The position numbers and the translations under genes were made by a program. The notes beneath the pieces were generated by a model. The model was not told the origin of the DNA and ran no database searches. It saw only the letters and a program-made list of their open reading frames with translations. From Heliopora coerulea (lineage: Eukaryota > Cnidaria > Anthozoa > Scleralcyonacea > Helioporidae), in the NCBI GenBank assembly GCA_030142905.1, contig JASJOG010000578.1:1-64000 (forward strand): a stretch of DNA of 64,000 bases, written 5' to 3'. Below are positions 56,383 to 64,000 of the stretch, piece after piece (position 1 is the first letter of the stretch; the number at the start of each line of letters is the position of its first letter).

Positions 56383-56618
56383 ATTGAAAATAACGGCGCG
56401 GGGGTCCAGTGTAGATAGCTTCGATAAAACAGCGGCGTTCTTGAGGTTATACACTATCTAAAAGATAGAAAAAAAGCTTCTCGACGTTTCGAGCGAAGGC
56501 CCTTTGTCACTACTAATCTCCTGACGAAGGGCCTTCGCTCGAAACGTCGAGAAGCTTTTTTTCTATCTTTTAGATAGTGTAAAACCTCAAGAACGCCGCT
56601 GTTTTATTGAAAATAACG
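56383..56618. mobile_element. Short inverted-dimer insertion with hammerhead motif
   Basis: ATTGAAAATAACG at 56383-56395 and 56606-56618 (13-bp TSD, overlapping the right arm end by two bases). Palindrome axis x + y = 113031: arms 56424-56508 and 56523-56607 (85 bp, two internal mismatches), 14-nt spacer. A 28-nt one-sided extension (56396-56423) separates the left TSD from its arm. The right arm starts with a hammerhead core. The architecture copies the PLE dimer at 15.9 kb, so this is best read as a very short, 5'-truncated PLE-type dimer with no coding left. Confidence 0.8.
56517..56552 (+). ncRNA. Hammerhead ribozyme (PLE-type)
   Basis: Stem I TCTC (56517-56520)/GAGA after the cleavage site. 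CTGACGA (56521-56527), stem II GGGC-CTTC-GCTC with one G-T pair, GAAAC, GTC. Stem III is ACGT with no loop, impossible as a cis hairpin but self-complementary, so it needs a partner molecule. The mirror copy on the minus strand has a damaged CTGANGA box (reads GTGACAA). Confidence 0.65.
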
Positions 56619-56619
56619 T

Positions 56620-57128
56620 TCGTTATTCACAATTATTATCACTTAGTTCTTTGCTTATTTTGTAAGAAAAACAGAAACTGTTTTGTTGTGTTTATGTAGC
56701 CTGATGCAAACACTTAGAGAGGTCGGAAGAGTTCTCAAACTGCCGTTTAAATCCTCGACTTTCGGTCTCGGGCGTACACAACAGCTTTTGATTTCTCCCA
56801 ACCTTCTTCTCGTGCTTGCATTGGGCTATACAAACAGGGCAAAACAGTTTCTATTTCTTTATTATTATAAATTACATTTTATCACAAATGTAAGCAATAG
56901 AAGTCTCAGGTTTATTGAATGCTGTTTCGATGTCACCTTAACATCACTATCAAGTTTTAGTGATAAAAATTACAAGTCGGTTGATTTATACAGAGTTGAT
57001 GACGCATAAACCAAACTGAATCATCTTCGGACAAATCCATGTACTGAAATTACTGAACTATACGTTACCAATAACTTCGAATTAACCAGTTCGAATTTGA
57101 CATAAGGAGTCTTTATTTCGTAGCAAAA
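56620..57128. other. No supported gene
   Basis: The frame 56683-57009 (plus) starts with a non-ATG codon and is unrecognised. Confidence 0.35.
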
Positions 57129-57637
57129 TACCGTAAACGCTCTATCGAGCCCTCCATCTCTATTAAGGCTCCCAAGGCAGAACTTCAAGATTTTAATAAG
57201 CCTCCTCTCTATTAAGCCCTTCCCTCAACAAAAGCACAAAAAAGATAGCGACTTAGGACTGGTTAGAATCTCACTTAATTCTAGATCTCAACATTTCCAA
57301 CTTCCAAATTCATATGGGACAGTTTTAGTACTTTCTTATCAAGTTCTGTTTTCAGTACATCAATAATGGTTCTTCACTTGCACATGTAGTAACAGTGGAA
57401 CCACAAGGGGTGGCCTTTACTGGACCTCTGGGGAGAACAGCTCAGGTAACTGATAGAGTTATCCAATATAAATAAAGGTACTTTACCTTGAAATAAAAGC
57501 ACTTTACTTTTATCTTTAAATAAATTCCCCTCTCTATTAGCCCCCTCTCTATTAACACTCCCTCTCTAATAAGCCCCTCGTCTAGAATTTCTGAAAATAA
57601 GTAAGCGCCCCAGGGGCTTAATAGAGGGTTTACGGTA
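57129..57637. mobile_element. MITE-like element with TACCGTAAAC termini
   Basis: TACCGTAAACGCTCTATCGA at 57129 and the reverse of CTTAATAGAGGGTTTACGGTA ending at 57637. Subterminal CTCTATTAAGCCCCT words recur on both sides. TA at both edges suggests a Tc1/mariner-type target. The centre holds an exon-like frame (57356-57445). Confidence 0.65.
57356..57445 (+). CDS. Exon-like frame inside a MITE, unknown protein
   Basis: After TCTGTTTTCAG come exactly 30 codons, YINNGSSLAHVVTVEPQGVA and then FTGPLGRTAQ, followed by GTAACTGA. The acceptor has a good pyrimidine tract, the donor is CAG|GTAACT, and the exon is symmetric (phase 0-0). No start or further exon is visible. It could be a captured host exon, an exon of a gene in which the element inserted, or chance. 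Confidence 0.35.
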
Positions 57638-57639
57638 AC

Positions 57640-58185
57640 AGTAGTTTCCTCGTGGTTTAATTGAAAAGAAACAAATCTGAGCTATATCGGTCAAAAAACT
57701 GATTACTGTATAATGCACACCTTTCTCGGAATTATTTTTATATCATGAACCCTGCGAAGTATCTTGATGAACTGTTCAAAAGTATTCGGTGGCAAAAGAC
57801 CAATGCTTTTGATTTGATTATTAGTATGATTTGTTTATACTATGACCATGATTGATTGTGAGATGATTATGCGTACAGGGGTATGACTATGAATGGGTAT
57901 TATTACAAGTTTCGGTTGCATACAGCATACGTTTTTAATAACACAAACGTGAAACATCTAAGAGTGAACTGAATCAAGTAAGGATTTCGATAATAATGAA
58001 GATGGTGATGACATTAACTATTGCAGTGATAATAATAATGACAATATTTATGATAATAAAAGATGATGAAATGATAACGACAAGAATAACTTATCTATGA
58101 ATGTCAGTAGCAGTGCTCTGACTTCGTTTCACACCAAAAATTATTTTGAATTTCTTACAAAACAATGACAAGAGTGTGAATGGGA
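57640..58185. other. No supported gene
   Basis: AT-rich, becoming GAT-rich as it enters the microsatellite. Confidence 0.4.
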
Positions 58186-58189
58186 ATGG

Positions 58190-59048
58190 CACTGTCAATG
58201 AAAATGATGATAATGATGAAAATGATACTGATGATTACCGGCATAACGATAATGACGATGAAGATGGTGGTAATTAAGGTAATGGTGAAGACAATAATGA
58301 CAATCAAGTTAATGATGATTACAATGATAGTGATGATGATGATGATGATTGTGATGATGATGATGGTGATGATGATGATAGTGATGATGATGATGGTGAT
58401 GATGATGATAGTGATGATGATGATAGTGATGATGATGATAGTGATGATGATGATAGTGATGATGATGATAGTGATGATGATGATGATAGTGATGATGATA
58501 GTGATGATGATGATAGTGATGATGATGATAGTGATGATGATGATAGTGATGATGATGATAGTGATGATGATGATAGTGATGATGATGATAGTGATGATGA
58601 TGATAGTGATGATGATGATGATAGTGATGATGATGATGATAGTGATGATGATGATAGTGATGATGATGATGATAGTGATGATGATGATGATAGTGATGAT
58701 GATGATAGTGATGATGATGATAGTGATGATGATGATAGTAATGATGATGATGATAGTGATGATGATAATAGTGATGATGACGGTGATGATGATGATAATA
58801 GTGATGATGGTGGTGATGATGGTAGTGATGATAATGATGATAGTGATGATGATAATAGTGATGGTGGTGATGATGATAATAGTGATGATGATGGTGATGA
58901 TGGTAGTGATGATGGTGGTGATGATGATGATAATAGTGATGATGGTGGTGATGATGGTAGTGATGATGGTGGTGATGATGATAATAGTGATGATGATGAT
59001 AATAGTGATGGTGATGATGGTGATGATGATGATGGTGATGATGATGAC

Positions 59049-59082
<34 letters not shown>

Positions 59083-59090
59083 GGTGATGA
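58190..59090 (+). repeat. (GATGATGATAGT)n microsatellite, about 900 bp
   Basis: Mostly a 12-bp unit GATGATGATAGT with 15-bp variants at 58600-58700, then GATGGTGGTGAT/GATGATAATAGT variants and a (GAT)n end. It stays open in several frames on both strands only because the unit is a multiple of three; no gene is implied. Confidence 0.97.
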
Positions 59091-59094
59091 TGAC

Positions 59095-59825
59095 ATTGGT
59101 ACTGACAATTACAACAGTAAATGTAAAGATGACTATCATTATACAACAATGACAATTACAACAAAAATAATGCAATGAACACACTGTACCATCAACTGTT
59201 TGCCATCTGCATTAATCAGCATTGTTTCTAATGTTTGTTGAATAAAAATACCATAATCCAACTCTTCCACAAACCTGTAAGAAAAACATAAGTTAATCCA
59301 CCATTACCTGTTCTACAATATGCATGGTTGCCACAATCAAGGTTGCAAGAAACTACAAAAGTCATATTCAGTTTAAGTTTTGCAGTACTACCAGTGTTAC
59401 AGTGTCTCTGGTGATGAATGACTTGTCTAGGGTTCTATGATTTCCACTAGAAACCAGCATTTCGCCAAACATTCCAATAGGGCACCACCCATAAGGAAGA
59501 CAAAATACCTTTTTGGTCAAGTCAAGGGTTCTGTCTTAAACTCAATGGTCCTTGATTCACCAGATACTTGCAGAACTACTGTTATCAATTGTTCACAAGT
59601 TGTTGGCCAGGCACACTGGTCTGCCAGAAGTTACTGTCATTAATTTATGGCACAGTGGTACACAAGCTTTTCTAAGGTCAGGGACTGCAGGCCACTACTC
59701 TGAAGTTACCAAGGTGAAACATTGAAATACAAAACTTACCTGAACCAGAATAAAAACCTAATCCAAACTAATCACTAACCTTAATCTTAACTGTGATCAC
59801 AATAATCTTTCCCTTAACTCAACTA
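59095..59825. other. No supported gene
   Basis: The frame 59437-59643 is unrecognised; its right half (LDSPDTCRTTVINCSQVV) is protein-like but lacks splice support. Confidence 0.35.
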
Positions 59826-59841
59826 AAGGTTTTAGGCTTTG

Positions 59842-59993
59842 GTCTGGAGACACACACTGGATGTCCAAAATGTTAAGGCATTTGGTTTTTGACACTGAGA
59901 TGCTGCTACACAGCATTTGTGAGTCTATGAAAGTATTTGCACACATTCCAAACATTGCCTATGGCATCAAGAATGACCAAGCAACTCAGCAGG
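59842..59993 (+). CDS. Candidate exon, unknown
   Basis: An open plus-strand frame reads SGDTHWMSKMLRHLVFD.. then SICESMKVFAHIPNIAYG, and ends at CAGCAG|GTAATC. The donor is acceptable but the left border is not defined. A second plus-strand segment after CTTTGCTTCTTTAG (60587) reads KWLYTFALNSEPNLVFPA to a stop near 60695. The two might belong together, but nothing is recognised. Confidence 0.25.
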
Positions 59994-60735
59994 TAATCAT
60001 AACCAAGTTACTTTGATGTTATCATGACTGATGAGCAATGATATCTACTACTATATACAACAATTTTTAATGTAACATGTAGGTGATGTAGCCACAACAA
60101 ATGTTGCTAAATATCATTCACAAATAGGATAGCATTTTACACATAGCATTTTGTAGAACATATGTTGCATTAAAATTCTTTGTTAAAATCAACCTTACAC
60201 TCAGAAGATCTACAGCTGCAGTGTTTCCCCAAAGCAACTTCATAGTAGCCACCTGTTACTTCTGCCCTTGACAAAGCTTGTATACCACTATGACTTAAAT
60301 TATTCATCAGAAAATAAACTCCTAGCTGGCTGCTGTGCCATATCAACAGCTTATCAGTGATCTGCTATAGTAATTTTGTATGTATGAAGAGATGTAGCTA
60401 GCCAAATATGAGTGCCAGGTAAAAATATCCTGAGTTAATTTTCATTATGATGTCAGGAAAAAGGTGGGGAATGAGGTCCTTCTTTGGGCATTTTTGTAAA
60501 ATTGGCACCCTAAGTCAATATAAGAGGAAATTTCTAGCACTTTCAGTACAGATTCAATTAAACTTATTAATACTTTGCTTCTTTAGGCAAATGGCTGTAC
60601 ACCTTTGCACTAAATTCAGAACCAAATTTAGTCTTTCCAGCAATTAGGACACTAGCTACTCTTAGCAACAAGTCTTCGTGAAGAATACCATATAAGAATC
60701 CTGGGAAATTTTGCTTCTTTACACTAATTTCAGTC

Positions 60736-60991
60736 CACATCTCCGAGTGTGATGAATGATGAATTAAATTACGATGGAGTCTGCCTCACCAAAAACTGCA
60801 TATTTCATTATGTTTGGGCTAAAAATGTGCCACACAAGATTGATAAAATCACCCTGAGTACAAGGCACTTAGAATTTGTGCTGGATTGGGATGTTCCCAC
60901 CTGGCATGGCTACATCCCTGGTATTGTACGAGGTCATTCCAGTGACTTTGACTTGAAAATGGTGCCCTTGACTAGAAAAATGTCCCCATGA
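60736..60991 (+). CDS. Candidate terminal exon, unknown
   Basis: After TTACACTAATTTCAG the frame is STSPSVMNDELNYDGV.., ..IFHYVWAKNVPHKIDK.., ..LEFVLDWDVPTWHGYIPG.. and stops at 60991. Balanced composition, no family recognised. The last part (TTTGACTTGAAAATGG..CCCTTGACTAG) resembles sequence near 63310, so it may be repeat-derived. Confidence 0.25.
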
Positions 60992-61843
60992 CTAGTTTGA
61001 AATGCTCCTTTGTTCATCTTAGGGAGGGTGACATTTTTACATTGTAAATCCAGAAGGAAACACGAAACTCCAGTGTATTTTTTAACATAAACACAGTTTA
61101 ATATCCCTATATCACAGACTCAGTCTCCACAAAAGAACATTCTCACTTCAGTACAGCCTTATCACCCAACAAATTTTATTTGTCATCAGCTTTTGCATCT
61201 GTAAGTCATTCTAAAGGACCTTTGGACTGCTAATAAAACCTTCTTCATATACTGTATCTCTCATCCAATTATTTGTGTCTATTTACAGTGTCTGTGTCTC
61301 CAGGACTCCACAACGTTTTTGTGTTGCTATGTTCAGGATAGTGACATGATTAGGGGACAAGAACTGAACCTACCAGGATAGTAAAATTTAACACTTCAGC
61401 TATTGTACTAGCAGATAATTATGGCCTGATAACCAATGGCAGATACTTAATTCTTAACTCTGAATTGGTTTCTAATTAGGAAATATGAGCAGAGATTAAA
61501 AATTCCTTTTTGGTTACATTTCCAGAGATTACTTTACACGTATGTAACAAAGTCAAGCTCAGTCTCAACTCAGTCAAGGTTTCATCCAGGCTTCAGTTTT
61601 ATGGGTGAAGTTTCAAAATTGTCTGTGTAAAATAAAAATTTTTATCTTTATCACAGAAAAGGTTAATGGCTTTGACCTGAACTGAGTCAGAACATTTCTA
61701 CAAATATTGCAAAATTGTCATCATTGGTTTAAGAAATACAGAGGGAACTACAGTATTTGGTATCCAGCCAGATAATTAACATTGCTGTTCAACACATTAA
61801 TACTGCTGGATTAAAGTTTGAAAAATTGTATGCATGTACTTAC

Positions 61844-61955
61844 TACACCTGTTCAGGATGGTGATGCATTTCTAAACACTTTCAAATGCAAGCAAAAATC
61901 ATGTCAATATGTGAATATGGTTTTCCCTGCATACTGAATCAAGCTCTTGAAGTTC
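61844..61955 (-). pseudogene. Decayed exon, copy 1 of a tandem pair
   Basis: Minus strand: acceptor TATAAATTCAG, then ELQELDSVCRENHI, two in-frame stops in the following part, CCTGAACAGGTGTA and donor GTAAGTAC. Homologous to 62364-62466. Confidence 0.4.
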
Positions 61956-62363
61956 CTGAATTTATAAGATGAGAAAAAAACAAATTTAATTTAAAAAGAT
62001 TAGATTCTGGATAATGTACAAACAGGAGTCATACCATATCACATTAATACATATAAACACACATTTATGTTAAGTAATGGTCACCCAGCAACCTTCTGTA
62101 AATCTTTAGTAACAAATAGCTAGAATACTTTTACAAAAATGTTGCTACTTCACATGAACTGTAAAATACAGCGGGTGAGAAATTGACTGTAAAATAAATA
62201 TTTTTATTATTATCACAGGAAAGTTCAATGGCTTTGACTTGAACTGTGTCTGAAGATTTCTACAAATAGTATTGCAAAATTGTTGCCACTAGTTTTGAAA
62301 ATAAAGAGAAAACTAAAATGGTATCCAACCAGGCAACTAAAGTTTGAAAATTTGCATACTTAC

Positions 62364-62466
62364 TGTACCTGTTCAGGTCAGTGATATGTTTGTAAGCACT
62401 TTCAAAAGTAAGGAAAATCTTCTCAATATGATTTTCCCTGAATTTTCAATCAAGCTCTTGAAGTTC
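62364..62466 (-). pseudogene. Decayed exon, copy 2 of a tandem pair
   Basis: Minus strand: acceptor TTATTACTTCAG, then ELQELD, one TGA, then KFRENHIEKIFLTFESAYK, HITDLNRY and donor GTAAGTATG. Splice borders and most codons are kept in both copies, but each has stops. The protein family is not recognised. Confidence 0.4.
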
Positions 62467-62709
62467 CTGAAGTAATAAAATGGGGGAAAATCAAATAAAA
62501 GAAATTTAGATCTAGATAATGTACAAAGGAGTCAAATTGATAGCACATTGATGAGGACACGTAAGAGAACACATTTACATTGATTTATGGTCACCTAGCA
62601 CAATCTTAAGTAAACTTTTCTAACTACCAAATAGCCTAGAAAACGTCTGCAACAACAACACTACTCCACATGGATTCTACACAACAGTGAGTGAAACTGC
62701 AGTTTAATA

Positions 62710-63445
62710 GACTTCCATAGGTCAATGGCGTACACCATGAACTCTGTGAAAGTTTTAACACAAAATAATGAGGCAACATGTAAAGCATGAAAATATTCGA
62801 AAAGATGACATAAAAACTGAGTAAGATTCAATGTTAGATTCAAATGTAAATGCTAGATTGAATGTTAGATTCAATTCAAAGATTCAATGTAAGATTTAAA
62901 GTAAGATTCATGTTAGGAATTAGTGTAAGGATTGGCATTGCCATAGCAACTTTGGTCAAAACTGCAGTAGAGGTTGGAGATAAATCAATGTTGAAGTTTT
63001 GCCCAGGTGGACAAATGTTTGGAATTAATTTGAATTACAGTACTCAAAGAGCTGTCCTTCTGATAAGCTGAGATGCTGTTTTCACATACAATATTCTAAG
63101 AAGTACAAATTACACAAAGATTGTCACATGCCAGTCTCCAGTGATGATTTCATCACTGTATTTCATTTATATTCAGAGGTGCCTTGGGTAAATCTATGCC
63201 ACAAATTAATCACAGTAAACTCCTAGCATGGTACTGTGTTCTAATGACAGCTTCTCAATGAACCTTAACTTTGTTTTTTCATGTACAGGGTGGTGCATTC
63301 AACCATTCAAGTGTTTTTGACTGAAAGAAAGTCCCTTTGACTTGGCCAAAATCCCCTTTTGTCTACCTCAGGTAGGGAATACTTTTTAAACCCAGGGGGG
63401 AATGCTGATTAATGTCTATCCAACTGACCACTATGTGTCAGCAGG
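62710..63445. other. No supported gene
   Basis: 62830-62915 has a short repeat of AGATTCAATGTTAGATTCAA-type units. Confidence 0.4.
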
Positions 63446-63449
63446 CCTC

Positions 63450-64000
63450 TCACGTTCGAAATTTGGCGCAAGCGGTCTATTGTATGAACAGATTACGTTG
63501 CGTGCGCGATTAATTAACAACAAATTGGGGGGGGGGGGGGAATTGTCAAAAAAATAAAAAATTTTTCAATTTTCTTGTAATTACATCAATTTAATTCCGA
63601 TATGAATACAATGTCATATCAATGTTTTTTACAACAAAAGAAGGAACAGGAACGTTAAGATATTACTTCAGTCCAAGTCGCTTTCGAATTCCTCTCGGAA
63701 AAGTTCAAATTCGCTGCCCTCACTACTGTTTTCGTCTTGGTCAAGTGTTGCGTGGACCTCGTCAACAACGGTAACGGTATTTCTCACTGACATAATTTGA
63801 TTTGGTTGAGAGACCTTTTTCCGTCTGTTTGATGTCATATATATTTCAACAGCACGCTCTATTATGGCCTCTGTGACGGTACTGAATGTTCTCTCTACTT
63901 GAGAGTTTTAACCAGAAGGACAGGAGCGTTTTGAAAACAAAACAGTTTGACAGGCGAGCGGAAATTAACATTTGCGTGCGTGATCATTCACGCGCGTAAC
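63450..64000 (-). mobile_element. hAT-like element, copy 2 (cut by the window end)
   Basis: Shares both outer parts with 24155-24765 (CCTCTCACGTTCGAAATTTG; GATTAATTAACAA..poly-G; GAGCGTTTTGAAAACAAAAC; TTTGACAGGCGAGCG). Its interior holds a different coding remnant (63668-63905). Confidence 0.6.
63668..63905 (-). pseudogene. hAT transposase C-terminal fragment
   Basis: Minus strand: NSQVERTFSTVTEAIIERAV.., ..SNRRKKVSQPNQIM.. and an acidic end (SSEGSEFELFREEFESDLD, then TGA at 63668-63670). VERTFS sits where hAT dimerisation domains have (S/A)ERxFS. The acidic tail is unlike the usual ending. The rest of the transposase is deleted. Confidence 0.5.

Larger units (their letters stand above)
61625..62700. 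repeat. Diverged tandem duplication, unit about 0.5 kb
   Basis: 61635-62180 and 62190-62700 are co-linear: ATTTTTAT..TATCACAG(A/G)AAAG, AATGGCTTTGAC, TGCAAAATTGT, TGGTATCCA(G/A)CCAG, TCAAGCTCTTGAAGTTCCTG, GATAATGTACAAA, ATGGTCACC(C/T)AGCA and ACAAATAGC/CAAATAGCC. Confidence 0.8.

Noticed and set aside
58155..59184. Long open frames of 280-330 codons on both strands (Met/Val, Ile/Thr, His, Ser/Leu runs)
   Set aside because: They arise because the microsatellite unit is a multiple of three; no non-repeat sequence supports them.

Overview
This is a 64-kb stretch of AT-rich metazoan nuclear DNA that is mostly repeats. There are no bacterial-style operons, Shine-Dalgarno sites or dense coding. 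Coding signal appears as short exons with GT..AG borders and as decayed transposable elements. A marine invertebrate, most likely a cnidarian and perhaps a stony coral, fits best. The reasons are a galaxin-like di-cysteine terminal exon, TTAGGG-type telomeric motifs, Penelope-like elements (PLEs) carrying hammerhead motifs, BEL/Pao, Crypton, several hAT groups and many foldback MITEs. The species assignment is an inference.

Layout. 0-8 kb: SINE and repeat fragments, one probable terminal exon (4.04-4.17 kb, minus) and a Crypton tyrosine-recombinase remnant (6.7-7.2 kb). 8.4-11.8 kb: five TTAGGG units, diverged direct repeats about 240 bp long, and between them a broken minus-strand gene I do not recognise, ending in a Myb/SANT-like segment. 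11.9-12.6 kb: hAT transposase C-terminus. 13.6 kb: hammerhead core. 14.7 kb: probable first coding exon. 15.86-18.21 kb: a perfect inverted dimer of a 5'-truncated PLE, flanked by a 12-bp target-site duplication (TSD). 19.9-21.5 kb: two galaxin-like exons. 21.85 kb: a 72-codon ORF with an N-myristoylation motif. 22.3-23.4 kb: Tc1/mariner remnant. 24-31.7 kb: hAT and pogo-like MITEs and a dispersed repeat family. 31.7-32.4 kb: a second inverted-dimer insertion, carrying a tRNA-like unit. 34.58-40.36 kb: a full-length but defective BEL/Pao retrotransposon with 194-bp LTRs. 41-46 kb: microsatellites, a 0.9-kb hAT element and a SINE. 46.7-49.3 kb: two ancient tandem arrays with periods near 167 and 183 bp. 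51.2 kb: terminal exon of a LITAF-domain gene. 54.8-55.6 and 58.2-59.1 kb: long microsatellites. 56.4 kb: a third inverted-dimer insertion with a hammerhead motif. 57.1-57.6 kb: a MITE-like element enclosing an exon-like frame. 59.8-62.5 kb: candidate or decayed exons, one pair tandemly duplicated. 63.45 kb to the end: a relative of the 24-kb hAT element.

The host genes that can be supported (LITAF-like, galaxin-like, and the exons at 4.1 and 14.7 kb) are only partial because their other exons lie in long repeat-filled introns or outside the window. The strongest unusual pattern is that three unrelated insertions (15.9, 31.7 and 56.4 kb) share one design: a near-perfect palindrome with a 6-28 nt spacer, a 28-41 nt one-sided extension, and a 12-13 bp TSD. 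Two of them carry hammerhead cores. The hammerhead stem III segments in the window (ACGT, ACATGT, ACAGCTGT) are all self-complementary, which suggests ribozymes that act as dimers.
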